Positions 26,563 to 36,079 are shown, counted from the stretch's first letter. The stretch: DNA of 54,430 bases from an uncultured Pirellulaceae bacterium (GCA_905480235.1 CAJQPP010000087.1:1-54430); one strand, 5' to 3'. Numbers and translations are program-made. The notes: generated by a model not told the origin, from the sequence alone.

Positions 26563-27993
26563 ATGAGTCGCTTGAAAACGCAGTGCTTTTTTCTGTTCGG
26601 TTGCCTAATGCTACTGGGTTCCACTGGGTGTGGGGCAGGTGGAGGGGCAGTGGAAGAAATGGAAGTGGCGGCAAAGCCAGTCCGCAGTGTGTCGCTGGAT
26701 GTCCTAATTATTGATGACCAGAAACTTGGGACCGTGCTCAAACGTCAATTTGGTTCCCGGCGTAATGGTGTGGCTACCATTAACGAAATGACCTGGCAGG
26801 AATTGAACGATGGAGCCTATCAGGCAGCTCGAGAGAACGACCTGCTGATTTATCCATCCTGGCGGCTTGGTGAAATGGCATCCCGCGATTTGTTGGAAGT
26901 AATTACCAAAACGAATTCTCGATTGGACGAAGGCCGCACCAAGTCATTGTTGGTATTTGACCGCAATCAAGCCGTCGAGTGGGGCGGTCAACAGATCGCC
27001 ATGTCTTTGGGGCAATCGCAGTGGGTGGCCCTGTACCGCAAAGATGTGCTCGAAAAACTAGGGACCAAAGTTCCTCGAACCTGGAAAGAGTTCGATCGTT
27101 TGGCCGCACAGATCGCTGAGTTGGAAGGCGCTGACCTTCCAAAACGCATTGGGTTTCCCTTAAAGGAGCACTGGGCAAGTGCCTCTTTGTTGGTGCGGGT
27201 GGCGGCTGCCATTCGCATTTCTGGAAAATATTCCAGTCTGTTCGATGTGAAAACAATGACGCCGCAAATCGATACGGAACCATTTATCCTCTCGCTGCAG
27301 GCCATGCAGAAACAGCTTGCATCGGCAGAGGAGCCTTTGACGCCTAAACAAATTTTGGCCGCATACGCAGGGGGCGAATTGGCCATCGCGGTGGTTCCCA
27401 TCAATCACCACTGGTTGGAGATGGATGGCGTGGAAGCATTACCGCCTACCGATTTGGGGCCGATTCCCGGTTGGCCAGATGTGTTTGATACCAGTCGGGA
27501 GAGATGGAACACGCTCCCCTCCGGTGCGAACGTGAGTGTACCGTTGGCTGGATCGACGGGCATGCTGGTGAGCGCTTCCTCAAGCAGCAAAAAAATGCGT
27601 GACGTCATCGAAGTCATGGATTGGATGACCGAAAAACAAATGAGCTCCGTACTGTCAAGCGTCTCCGAAAATACAGGCATGTCACGTAAAGTTCATTTGG
27701 CGAGTCTGGAGAAGTGGCTTGGTGAAGGTATCGATTCCAAAAATGGGTCGGCCTTTGTCGACTATATCAACGAATTGAATGGTAGCCGACGCATCATGTT
27801 TTTCCTCCGCATACCCTCCGCGAATCAATACTTGGATTTACTAGATGAAGCCGTTCGCAAAAGTGTTTTGCAAAAAGCTAACGTCGTAGAGTCATTAACC
27901 AGCGCTGCACAAGGGTGGACGGTAATCACTAATGAATTGGGCATCGAAAAACAAAAATCCGCTTATCGAAAAAGCGTCGGACTAGGCCGGTAA
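26563..27993 (+). CDS. Solute-binding-like lipoprotein
   Basis: The 476-aa product has a lipoprotein signal with lipobox-like GSTGC (Cys23). Residues about 40-440 follow the pattern of type 1 extracellular solute-binding proteins (WVALYRKDVLEKLGTKVPRTWKEFDRLA, AYAGGELAIAVVPINHHW, VPLAGSTGMLVSASS). The usual role is delivering a sugar or related ligand to an ABC importer. No ABC permease or ATPase gene is next to it, so it may be an orphan or a sensor-type binding protein. ATG 26563 is preferred over GTG 26521 because the signal peptide begins there and GGGATA precedes it. Confidence 0.8.
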   Translation: MSRLKTQCFFLFGCLMLLGSTGCGAGGGAVEEMEVAAKPVRSVSLDVLIIDDQKLGTVLKRQFGSRRNGVATINEMTWQELNDGAYQAARENDLLIYPSWRLGEMASRDLLEVITKTNSRLDEGRTKSLLVFDRNQAVEWGGQQIAMSLGQSQWVALYRKDVLEKLGTKVPRTWKEFDRLAAQIAELEGADLPKRIGFPLKEHWASASLLVRVAAAIRISGKYSSLFDVKTMTPQIDTEPFILSLQAMQKQLASAEEPLTPKQILAAYAGGELAIAVVPINHHWLEMDGVEALPPTDLGPIPGWPDVFDTSRERWNTLPSGANVSVPLAGSTGMLVSASSSSKKMRDVIEVMDWMTEKQMSSVLSSVSENTGMSRKVHLASLEKWLGEGIDSKNGSAFVDYINELNGSRRIMFFLRIPSANQYLDLLDEAVRKSVLQKANVVESLTSAAQGWTVITNELGIEKQKSAYRKSVGLGR

Positions 27994-28132
27994 ATCACGC
28001 TCGCGATAGAGACGAAAGCTCTTTCCGGCGTCGTCCCAAGACTTACGCTGATAAGGTGAAACGCTGGCCCGAAGCGCATGGTTTTTGTAGCGTTTGACAA
28101 CGATCGCAAAAGGCATTCGGACGAATGCCCTG

Positions 28133-28708
28133 CTAGGCTTGACCCAGCATGGCGGCGATCTTGCGAGCCTGTTTGCGGTGGATTCGGTGGTGGAAACCTG
28201 CGAGGCACAGCCATTGGTGAGAATCCAAGATGCCAAACCAAGGATGCGCAAATTTTGGGTGGCCACGACGTAAGGGTATCTTCGCTTCAATCAGCCTTTG
28301 GAATTCAAACACGATATCGCGAAATTCATCAATCGACTCCGCACCGCAATCCGGGTCCGGCTTAAACCACGAAATATCAAATTCGCCCCGTGGTTCTACA
28401 CCATCGTGCAAAACGTCGATGGTGCGGAGAATCTCCCGGTCGACGCGACATAGATGATCCAACACCATAAACAATGACCAGTTGCGACTGGAATCTTCCA
28501 TGCCGCGAAAGCGTGGGACCAAAACGCGCTGCGACGCAAAATCATAATCAACGCTATCCACCAATTCGATGATCGAATATGCCTCGTGATGGAAGAATTG
28601 CAACCCTCCGTGGTCGGACTTAAATGCCGAACTCAACTTCAAGCCAATTTGAAGCAGGGATTGTTCCAAAGGAGGCAAGCCGGAGCCGGGGGACTGAAGA
28701 TTATTCAT
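28133..28708 (-). CDS. DinB/YfiT-like (DUF1569-type) protein
   Basis: The 191-aa product is a four-helix-bundle DinB-like protein. His-containing motifs that bind metal in the family are visible: VLDHLCRVDRE and, near the C-terminus, HPWFGILDSHQWLCLAGFHH followed by RIHRKQ. Family members are thiol- or metal-dependent transferases or hydrolases, but most are uncharacterised. It is convergent with the lipoprotein gene and 44 bp downstream of the glycosyltransferase gene on the same strand, possibly co-transcribed. Confidence 0.7.
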   Translation of the reverse strand: MNNLQSPGSGLPPLEQSLLQIGLKLSSAFKSDHGGLQFFHHEAYSIIELVDSVDYDFASQRVLVPRFRGMEDSSRNWSLFMVLDHLCRVDREILRTIDVLHDGVEPRGEFDISWFKPDPDCGAESIDEFRDIVFEFQRLIEAKIPLRRGHPKFAHPWFGILDSHQWLCLAGFHHRIHRKQARKIAAMLGQA

Positions 28709-28752
28709 GGGATCTAGAATGCGTTGCGGATTTGATAAGACACATCGACGCC

Positions 28753-29514
28753 TTAAGCAACCCAGCGTTGTCCGGTTTCGTTCACGCGCCAGCTCCCATG
28801 GGTACGATGCCGAAAAAACTTTCGCGCCAGAGAACGCGGAACCAAGGCCACATCTTGATACTTTTGATGAGTCCGATGATAGACTTCGCTAATGATGTCC
28901 GGTCCAGTCGTGTAGATCACGTCATAGTCGTCTTCGATAGGTATGTCGGCCCGCTCTTGAACCAACTCCATGACATCCCGCCAGAACGGATGTCCGGGAA
29001 CCGAAGCCATCCAAAAATTGGCGACTCGAAGCCTCAACTCCGGTCGACCTTGGCGGACGGCATGACGTTTTCCGCGACGCATTGAACTGGCGCGGGTCAA
29101 TGTAACCTCTTCGACGAGTAATACCCCGGCGTGCGGGAATAAATTGCAAAGTCGATTCAAATCCTGAAAGGGGTCGACATCCAAGTCAGAGTAAACCCCG
29201 CCGTATTTTTCCAACAAAAAAGGTCGAGCTAAATCACAGCGTTGAATCGCTGTAGGGACCTCCTCGTAAATGGCTCGATAAGGGTGATCTTTAGCGACTG
29301 CCGAAGTCGTTGGTGGATTGTGCACACTCAAATCCCAATCGGGATTCAACGTTTCCCAACGATTGAAATTGGTTTGCTCTCGTTCTGCTAACGGACCGTC
29401 GTCGCCAAGGAATCCCCATAGAAAGTGCAGACTTTTCGGGATCACTGAGCCATCAGCGTTTGTTAATTGTGTGCGTTGGGTACGCCAGGGAAACGGCATA
29501 AAATCGGGCTCCAT
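28753..29514 (-). CDS. GT32-like glycosyltransferase (DXD sugar-binding)
   Basis: The 253-aa product begins with the GT32/OCH1-type block IPKSLHFLWG near residue 25. The sugar-nucleotide site follows: RCDLARPFLLEKYGGVYSD then LDVDPF, where the D-x-D motif binds metal and UDP- or GDP-sugar. A GPDIISEVY block near residue 215 is also typical. It probably adds a hexose to a lipid or surface glycan in the cytoplasm or at the membrane. ATG 29514 is chosen; a GTG start 16 codons earlier is in frame. Confidence 0.85.
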   Translation of the reverse strand: MEPDFMPFPWRTQRTQLTNADGSVIPKSLHFLWGFLGDDGPLAEREQTNFNRWETLNPDWDLSVHNPPTTSAVAKDHPYRAIYEEVPTAIQRCDLARPFLLEKYGGVYSDLDVDPFQDLNRLCNLFPHAGVLLVEEVTLTRASSMRRGKRHAVRQGRPELRLRVANFWMASVPGHPFWRDVMELVQERADIPIEDDYDVIYTTGPDIISEVYHRTHQKYQDVALVPRSLARKFFRHRTHGSWRVNETGQRWVA

Positions 29515-29849
29515 GTTGAAATCATGCGACGATTGCGGCGAATTGCATTTTCGTCGTCCCACTATCTACAGATTTTTGAAAGATCCGTCAAAGCCTTCGT
29601 TTCACCATTTCGGCCATGTTTGCTAGCGGCTGTTGGGGCCGGGGGATCCACCGAACGCAGTCTTAACAAGGTTTCAAAGCAGAGTACGCGGCATGAAAAA
29701 GTTTGGGGGGAATGGGAGGTTGTGGAGGGAGCGGCAGAAAAAACAGGCCGGGTGGTGAGGATTGGATGTGCCTGTGGGATTATGTCGAAGACAGAAACGT
29801 TATCGTTTTATTCGATTCTTTGGGAAATCCCATAGTTGGAGTCTGCGTT
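29515..29849. other. Divergent intergenic region
   Basis: 335 bp upstream of both the glycosyltransferase and the beta-barrel gene. An in-frame Gly-rich extension of the barrel gene enters it but has no signal peptide. No other feature was seen. Confidence 0.4.
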
Positions 29850-30806
29850 GTGATCAGCCGATTTGCACTTAGTCTTTGCGTTTTGATTTTCGCGACCTCT
29901 TCTATTTGGGCGCAATGCAATCATGAAGGAAGTTGTGTGCAAGGAATTTGCCCGCAGCCACTGGGCAGTTGCGGGAACAACAATGATTGGAAAGACAACT
30001 TTTTTAATTGCTGCAAAGCGAAGCAATTTGATGGCCCGATCTGCGATCCTTGTTGCAGTCGGCCGTATTTCAGTTTCGCCGGCGGTTACAACAACCTGAA
30101 CGCCATCAACAACACCACGTCATTCTCCGACGCCACCATTATCGACATCATCAATCCGGGATCACCCCCTACGTTTGATGACTTTTTGGCAGAGACGACG
30201 GAAGTCAGCACTGTCCGCGAAAGAGGTTTTTTATTCGATGCAGGCTATGCCTTTAACAGCGCCATTGGTTACCGAGTTCACCGGGTTGTGCGTGTGGAGG
30301 CGGAGTTGGGATTTCGAGAGAATGATGTAACGGCGTATTACACCGAGGATAGCGTTACCACAACTCGTACTATTTTTGACAACCCAAATTTTACCAATGG
30401 ATCCGTATTGGATACCAATACGATCAGGTCCCGTACCGAAGACCCTGCGACGGGTGCGGTTCGCAGTTACTCCAGCATGTTTAACGCCTATTATGATTTC
30501 TCCGCTCCGCGTCTTCGTTGCTGCAACCTTTACCTAGCGGGTGGGCTCGGCATGTCTTATCTCGACGGGGAAATGTCGACCGCGACGACCGATTACAGCG
30601 TGAGTTCTACGTCTTTCGCTTACCAATTGATATTCGGCGGAAACCTGCCAATCACTCAAAAGCTAGATTTGTTCGCGGACTACCGATTTCTGGGGATGTC
30701 AAGAATGTCAATCGACGATGTGACCAGTAATATCTCTTTGGGGCAAACCGAGCCGATCGCCAACCACAGCGTATTTTTTGGTGTGCGTTGTCGCCTCGGC
30801 CGATAA
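29850..30806 (+). CDS. Cys-rich outer-membrane beta-barrel-like protein
   Basis: The 318-aa product has a signal peptide (MISRFALSLCVLIFATSSIWA) if GTG 29850 is the start, with GGAG about 9 nt upstream. The mature N-terminus holds nine cysteines in about 55 residues (CNHEGSC, GICPQPLGSC, NCC, CDPCC). From about residue 75 the sequence alternates polar and hydrophobic residues in beta strands (YFSFAGGYNNL, RGFLFDAGYAFN, VRVEAELGFREND, LYLAGGLGMSYLDGEM). It ends in VFFGVRCRLGR, as expected for an 8- to 10-strand OmpA/OprF-type barrel. Likely located in the outer envelope; function unknown. Confidence 0.75.
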   Translation: MISRFALSLCVLIFATSSIWAQCNHEGSCVQGICPQPLGSCGNNNDWKDNFFNCCKAKQFDGPICDPCCSRPYFSFAGGYNNLNAINNTTSFSDATIIDIINPGSPPTFDDFLAETTEVSTVRERGFLFDAGYAFNSAIGYRVHRVVRVEAELGFRENDVTAYYTEDSVTTTRTIFDNPNFTNGSVLDTNTIRSRTEDPATGAVRSYSSMFNAYYDFSAPRLRCCNLYLAGGLGMSYLDGEMSTATTDYSVSSTSFAYQLIFGGNLPITQKLDLFADYRFLGMSRMSIDDVTSNISLGQTEPIANHSVFFGVRCRLGR

Positions 30807-30857
30807 TCATCAAGCGAACTTCTTCGGTCCTTGCGGCAATTTCTTTGCCGTCAATTT

Positions 30858-31115
30858 CTAGCTGTCGGCATCAGTAAGCCAAGCTTGAATTTGGACCCAT
30901 TCTTCGTCTAGGCAGAGGTCGGGGTAAGGTTTTCCCGCCGCCGTATACCAATATCTGGCATTCGCTTCGTCACCTTCTTTGCGGTGCAGCCAACCGTGGA
31001 TCCAGCAGGCTACTTCTTCGCGCTGGTGTTGGACAATTTCATGCGCTTGGTCCCATTGCTGGGCCTGTATCAGCTCAATTGCCTTCCGGTACTTCTGGGA
31101 CAAGATCTGCCTCAC
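30858..31115 (-). CDS. Small conserved hypothetical protein, TPR-like
   Basis: The product (85 aa from GTG 31115) has the pattern KAIELIQAQQWDQAHEIVQ then WIHGWLHRKEGDEANARYWY, which I recall from a widespread family of short uncharacterised bacterial proteins with a degenerate TPR. A longer form from TTG 31148 would overlap the transporter gene by 74 bp; the GTG reduces this to 41 bp. The overlap suggests translational coupling with the Nramp-like gene upstream. Confidence 0.65.
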   Translation of the reverse strand: MRQILSQKYRKAIELIQAQQWDQAHEIVQHQREEVACWIHGWLHRKEGDEANARYWYTAAGKPYPDLCLDEEWVQIQAWLTDADS

Positions 31116-32850
31116 TTTTCTGTTGCGGGATTCGAGCGGAGAAGCCAACCAGCATCAGAACCAGGAACGCAGATACAGCGCCAATGACGATACTTCCGGT
31201 TTCTGGTTTTTGAATTTGCAACGACGTCGCGAGGACCGCCTGTGCTAATGCGCCTCCCACTCCGATTAGCATGAGGGCATTCCAAATCCACATGCGGTAA
31301 CCTTGCGGCTTTTCGGAGCCTAGAAGTTTTTTGTTATTCATCAGCAGGAAGAAGGCGAAATAGGCAATGGGCAATAAGATTGCGGCGAACGTGGAGGCCA
31401 CAATAATCAGCCATGTTTTTGACTGCCCCGCCCACAACCAAATCCAGCTGAATCCTGCCGCGGCCGCCAGAACGGCTCCGACGATTCGCAAAATATTGTT
31501 GTTGTAAGCTCCGCAAACTTCTGCCACAGCATATCCGTTGATCAGCATCAAAATGATGATCGTGGAAAAGCCCATGGCAAAGGCACCTAAACCGAAAACC
31601 AGATTCGCGTTTTGCTCTCCCAATAAGGGCTCCAACGATTTGGCCAGTTGATTGGTGTTGGGTTTGACCAAGGTAGCTGCGAGTTTTCGTTCTTCCGGTG
31701 GTAGGGTCGCCGCGTATTGAGCAATTTTTTGAGCCTTGGCAGTTTTGCGAGCCGCCTTCTCTTCGTCGGATGTGTTGGGCAGCGCGTTTATATCGGCCAA
31801 TGCATTTTCACCCTGTTCGGCGACCATGCGTTTTTCAAGCACGCCCATGGCACCTGCAAACATCTTGCTTTCTTGAATCATAACCGGGTCGTTACTCAGA
31901 AAGGCCTCATCCGCTTTGCCGTGGAAAGCATTGGCCGAGGCTAAAACGATACAGCTGGTGACGATGATAAAAGGAATCGCCATGGCAGTGATTAAATCCC
32001 AGCGTGCCAATCCGCGGAACGGCTTGTCCCATCCGCGAGCGATCATTGAGTAGGGCAAGAGAAACGTCATGTTGATGCCGACGGCTGTTGCCGTGGTACT
32101 GATAATTACCTGTCGCTGGTTTTTGATGATGTTCTCATTCCAAAACGCCTGCCATTGTTCGGGGAGTCCGTTAATGAGTGTGGCTATTTGATTGGCGGGT
32201 TGGTTCCATTGGCTGAAATCGGGGATGAATCCACGCCAGATCTGGCCCCAGTCCAATTCGTTCGTACGGGTCAGGTACACCACGACGAACAGAAAGCAAA
32301 GCACAATCAAGCCGACGATGACTTTTAGCGCGATGTCAAAAATTCGGCTCATTAGCCCCGGTCGGAAGCTCATAATGACGGCTGCCAGTGCGAGGATCGC
32401 CAGAACGGCAGAAACGCCAATCTGGCTGCCGCGAGAATCGCTCAGGGATCCAGCCAGCAAGTTGTTATCCAGAGCATCAAAACACAAACTGAATTGCGGC
32501 AGGATGAAAATCATGTTGGCCAGGATGGTGGCGGTGACCCAACCCACACCCAGCACTGGATTGACGTATTGATTTATCGCTTGGTAGGGACGAATCTTTA
32601 TCGAAAGGGTGATGTAGGCGATGGCCGATAACATGATCACGCCGATGATGATTGCCACAGCCTGCAGCCATAGCATCTGGTATCCACCGAGGACTCCCAA
32701 ATAGAGTGCTCCGCCCAGCGATCCGCCGCCTAACGTAATAGCGCTCTGTAACCAGCCGGGTCCTGAGAGTTTGAGAAAAGCGGTTAGCTTTCCCGCTGGA
32801 CCTTTTGCAGAAGAGAGGATCTCACGGTCGCGGTGGGTATTCGATGACAT
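31075..32850 (-). CDS. Nramp-related metal ion transporter
   Basis: The 591-aa membrane protein has about eleven helices with the Nramp/LeuT-like order. TM1 begins SGPGWLQSAITLGGG and the TM6 region contains FLLPYSMIARGW. The DPGN and MPH motifs that bind divalent metal in classic Nramp proteins are not present at these sites, so ion specificity may differ. A hydrophilic insertion of about 90 residues (rich in Glu/Lys/Ala, after VLASANAFHG) separates helices in the middle. ATG 32850 has AAGGAAG 5 nt upstream. Confidence 0.8.
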   Translation of the reverse strand: MSSNTHRDREILSSAKGPAGKLTAFLKLSGPGWLQSAITLGGGSLGGALYLGVLGGYQMLWLQAVAIIIGVIMLSAIAYITLSIKIRPYQAINQYVNPVLGVGWVTATILANMIFILPQFSLCFDALDNNLLAGSLSDSRGSQIGVSAVLAILALAAVIMSFRPGLMSRIFDIALKVIVGLIVLCFLFVVVYLTRTNELDWGQIWRGFIPDFSQWNQPANQIATLINGLPEQWQAFWNENIIKNQRQVIISTTATAVGINMTFLLPYSMIARGWDKPFRGLARWDLITAMAIPFIIVTSCIVLASANAFHGKADEAFLSNDPVMIQESKMFAGAMGVLEKRMVAEQGENALADINALPNTSDEEKAARKTAKAQKIAQYAATLPPEERKLAATLVKPNTNQLAKSLEPLLGEQNANLVFGLGAFAMGFSTIIILMLINGYAVAEVCGAYNNNILRIVGAVLAAAAGFSWIWLWAGQSKTWLIIVASTFAAILLPIAYFAFFLLMNNKKLLGSEKPQGYRMWIWNALMLIGVGGALAQAVLATSLQIQKPETGSIVIGAVSAFLVLMLVGFSARIPQQKSEADLVPEVPEGN

Positions 32851-33075
32851 AGTGCTTCCTTGGTTCGGGTGGCAAGTATCGTGCCTGACTTGCATGTAAT
32901 AATCAAGTTCCCTTGGCCAGATAACGCCAGACAGGTGACACATTTCCCAAGTTTGTGAAGGCGTTTATTCGCTTTCTATATGCCGTCATTCGCGAGTGGG
33001 AAGCCGAACCACCGCGTGTCAAATCCCACAGTTTAACATCTGGTGAGTGCGAACCTGCGGCGCCAACCTGTGAGG

Positions 33076-35412
33076 TTAGGGTTCGCCGGCTGGCTGCAGG
33101 GGGCTTTGCGCCAAGCGGAATTTTTTTTCTTCACCCGAAAAGAACTCCACGGTGGCGGTTCTTTTTTTACCTTCGCCGCTGAGCGCGGTGATTTTACCGG
33201 CACCATATTCGGGGTGTGTGATGAGCATGCCGTTCTGAAATTGCTCAGGCGGGAAACGTTTTACAGGCTCGGTCGTTGCCTCATCTTGCGAGAACATCTC
33301 GGAGGCGGTTTGTATCAGTGGGGTCTCTGGTTGCTGAGGATCGGAGGGTTCCGTCCGCACGTGCACCGTATCGTCTGTGGAAAACCAATCATCATCGTCG
33401 TCGGATTCTTGATTGAACTCATCAAATCCGGATCCAAAAGAGCTTTGCGGCTCAATGATCGTCATTTTTTCCCGCGGTAATTCCATTAGGAATTGACTGG
33501 CCACGGTGGGCCAACTGGCGCCTCGGCGAAATCGGTAGAGGGCTCGACTCAGTTGCAATTCTTCTTGGGCACGCGTGATGCCGACGAATAACAATCGCCT
33601 TTCCTCTTCCAGTTGCGCAGGATCTTGCATGCTTCTTTCGTGAGGTAGCGTGCCTTCCTCGACGCCGACGAGAAAGACGACCGGGAACTCCAGGCCTTTG
33701 GCCGCATGTAATGTCATCAATGTCACGGCATTGTCACTGCTTTCCCAAGCATCTGTCTCGTTGACCAGCACGGCCGATTCGAGGTAGGCCTGCAAGCCGC
33801 CGTCTTGGGGGTGTTGCGAATCAAATTCCTGAGCGGCGGCCTGCAATTCGTCGATATTGGCGATTCGATTATCGGCCTCTTCGGAATCCTGTTTCATCAG
33901 ATGCTCACGATACCCCGTGAGGGTCAATATGTGGCCAATCACTTCCTCGACGGTATCGGTGGCGTGCACGGCCAAAGCGTCATACAGGGCGACGAATTTG
34001 GCGACCTTGGTGGCGGCTTGTTTCGACATTTCAGGATTCAGGCCTGATCGCCGAGCGGACTCCAACATCGAGATGCCCTCGCTCTCAGCGAAATTGCGAA
34101 TCCGCTTGAGCGTTACGTTGCCGATCTTACGGGAGGGTACGTTAATGATCCTCTGCAACGCGAGATTGTCATTAGGGTTGTTCAAAAGATGCAAATAGGA
34201 CAACAGGTCTTTGATCTCTTTACGCTGATAAAATTCCTGACCTTGAACGACTTGGTAAGGCACCAAATGAGACTGCAGAGCGTGCTCAAAGCTCCTCGAA
34301 AATGCGTTCACGCGATAGAAGATTGCGAAATCGCTTGGTTTTCTTTTGTTGTTTTCAATCTGCCAAGCGATCGTCTCGGCAATGGAATTTGCTTCCTGAT
34401 TTTGGGATGGATAAGCGACCAGCGAAACGGGCATGCCCTGTTCATTATCTGTTAGCAGGTCTTTGTGCCGCCGTTGTTGATTGTTCACGATCAATTGATC
34501 AGCAACATACAGGATCGACTTCGTGCTGCGATAATTCTGTTCAAGGCGAACGACTTGGACCTCGGGATAATCTTTTTCGAAGTCGAGAATATTGCCAAGG
34601 CTGGCACCCCGCCAACCATAGATCGATTGATCGGGATCGCCCGTAACAGCCAGGTTGCGATAGGTCTGGCTAAGTCCCTTAAGAATTAAATACTGGGCTG
34701 TGTTGGTATCCTGATACTCATCCACAATCAGGTAACGGTGTTTGGCATCCAATTCCTCACGCAAGTCGGGATTTTCTCGCAGCAATTGGACGACGTACAG
34801 CAGCATATCGTCAAAATCCATGGCGTTGGCGTCACGTAACGCCTTTTGATAAGCCGGATAAATTTTGGCAGCGATTTTATCCAAATGGCTGGCAGCAACT
34901 TCAGACCAGGAATCTGGCAGGTAGGCATGGGATTTTGCAAAACTGATTTTATTATGAATTTGGTCCGGCGAGTAATGCGAGAGTGGGATCTTGGAATCGT
35001 TGATCGCCTGTTTCAAAACCTTTTTACTGTCGCCGTGATCGTAGATCGTGAAATTTTCGTGCAGCCCCACGTGGGGGGCGTAGACTCTTAAGAGGCGAGA
35101 ACAAAAACGGTGAAAGGTACCGGTCCACGCATGGTGTTCATCCAATAACTCATTCAGGCGAGCTTTCATCTCGTCCGCCGCTTTGTTGGTAAATGTCAAC
35201 GCGACGATTTGGTGTGACGGCACGCCTTGCGCAATCATGTTGGCAACGCGATGAATAATGACGCGAGTTTTTCCACTACCGGGACCGGCCAAAATTAGTT
35301 GCGGACCTTCAACGTGGGACGCGGCGGTGCGCTGGCTGGGGTTCAGCGAATCCAACAGGGCGTTTTCTGCAGGAAGAAACTCGTCGAATAAATCGTGCTC
35401 AGTCGTATTCAC
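33076..35412 (-). CDS. UvrD/PcrA-type superfamily 1 DNA helicase
   Basis: The 778-aa 3'-5' helicase acts in repair and replication-transcription conflicts. Motif I is AGPGSGKT (42-49), motif Ia TFTNKAADEM (73-82), motif II DEYQDT (231-236), motif III DPDQSIYGWRGA and motif IV QNYRS. Motif V is TLHAAKGLEFPVVF and motif VI follows at EERRLLFVGITRA. The C-terminus (after an acidic DDDDDW linker) has GMLITHPEYGAGKI, the Tudor-like fold that in PcrA/UvrD binds RNA polymerase. GTG start at 35412; no SD is visible. It is upstream of the Nramp gene with a 225-bp gap. Confidence 0.95.
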   Translation of the reverse strand: MNTTEHDLFDEFLPAENALLDSLNPSQRTAASHVEGPQLILAGPGSGKTRVIIHRVANMIAQGVPSHQIVALTFTNKAADEMKARLNELLDEHHAWTGTFHRFCSRLLRVYAPHVGLHENFTIYDHGDSKKVLKQAINDSKIPLSHYSPDQIHNKISFAKSHAYLPDSWSEVAASHLDKIAAKIYPAYQKALRDANAMDFDDMLLYVVQLLRENPDLREELDAKHRYLIVDEYQDTNTAQYLILKGLSQTYRNLAVTGDPDQSIYGWRGASLGNILDFEKDYPEVQVVRLEQNYRSTKSILYVADQLIVNNQQRRHKDLLTDNEQGMPVSLVAYPSQNQEANSIAETIAWQIENNKRKPSDFAIFYRVNAFSRSFEHALQSHLVPYQVVQGQEFYQRKEIKDLLSYLHLLNNPNDNLALQRIINVPSRKIGNVTLKRIRNFAESEGISMLESARRSGLNPEMSKQAATKVAKFVALYDALAVHATDTVEEVIGHILTLTGYREHLMKQDSEEADNRIANIDELQAAAQEFDSQHPQDGGLQAYLESAVLVNETDAWESSDNAVTLMTLHAAKGLEFPVVFLVGVEEGTLPHERSMQDPAQLEEERRLLFVGITRAQEELQLSRALYRFRRGASWPTVASQFLMELPREKMTIIEPQSSFGSGFDEFNQESDDDDDWFSTDDTVHVRTEPSDPQQPETPLIQTASEMFSQDEATTEPVKRFPPEQFQNGMLITHPEYGAGKITALSGEGKKRTATVEFFSGEEKKFRLAQSPLQPAGEP

Positions 35413-35740
35413 GGGCGGAAGGGATAAGGAGTGCTAGCGGTTTGTGGGGTTTCGGTTTTACGAATCGACGAAGGTCTTTTCAGAATCGTTTGCATGTTCG
35501 GTCACACGGAATGGAGCTTAGCTCGATAAAGACCTTTGCCCGGCGACCGCGTGGCGGACCAGCAAGGTCGCTCGAGTAAGGCTCGGATTTTCAGCAAGTT
35601 CGCCATACCGGTGTTCGTCAGCTTAAGCTTCATGGTATACTTCGGCGGTTGAGGAACAAGGAGCGGGCAAATTGGACGCCTGCACAAACGGCCCAAGTAC
35701 GCACACTTGCCGAACTGATTCACCCAAGGGAGGGACCCCC
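35413..35740. other. Divergent intergenic region
   Basis: 328 bp upstream of the helicase and the alpha-CTD-like gene. A good -10 (TATACT, 35636-35641) lies about 100 bp before the alpha-CTD-like start, but I could not find a matching -35, so no promoter is annotated. Confidence 0.4.
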
Positions 35741-36016
35741 ATGTCAAGCACTAGAGTACCGTTAAGCCAGTCGGAAGAACACGCACGCAGCCAAAAAGAA
35801 AAATTGGAACTGAGTACGGCGGAAATTGGATTGACCGTTCGCACTACGAATTGCCTAGAAGAAAAAGGTATTTTTACAGTACGCGATTTACTGCAAACCA
35901 CGCGCGCTGACTTGTTAAGCATCTCCAATTTTGGTGAAAAGACTTTGGAAGAAGTCTACAACTCATTGGAAAATATTGGTTTCTATCGCCCCGGTCATGA
36001 GACCAAGCCTCGCTAA
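35741..36016 (+). CDS. Stand-alone RNA polymerase alpha-CTD-like protein
   Basis: The 91-aa product is a single alpha-subunit C-terminal domain. It reads LSTAEIGLTVRTTNCLEEKG, then TVRDLLQTTRADLLSISNFG and KTLEEVYNSLENIGF, the two helix-hairpin-helix elements by which alpha-CTD contacts DNA and activators. The N-terminal alpha domain is missing and the gene has its own SD (AAGGGAGGGA) and a strong terminator, so it is a genuine separate gene. It may compete with or modulate alpha-CTD at promoters. The mechanism is unknown. Confidence 0.85.
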   Translation: MSSTRVPLSQSEEHARSQKEKLELSTAEIGLTVRTTNCLEEKGIFTVRDLLQTTRADLLSISNFGEKTLEEVYNSLENIGFYRPGHETKPR

Positions 36017-36049
36017 CTCGTTAGCCCAAACCAAATCGTTCATTGCCTA

Positions 36050-36079
36050 AACCCGGACCCTGCAGTCCGGGTTTTTTAT
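36050..36079 (+). terminator. Rho-independent terminator of the alpha-CTD-like gene
   Basis: AACCCGGAC (36050-36058) pairs with GTCCGGGTT (36065-36073) around CCTGCA, followed by a T run. It lies 34 bp after the stop codon. Confidence 0.9.
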
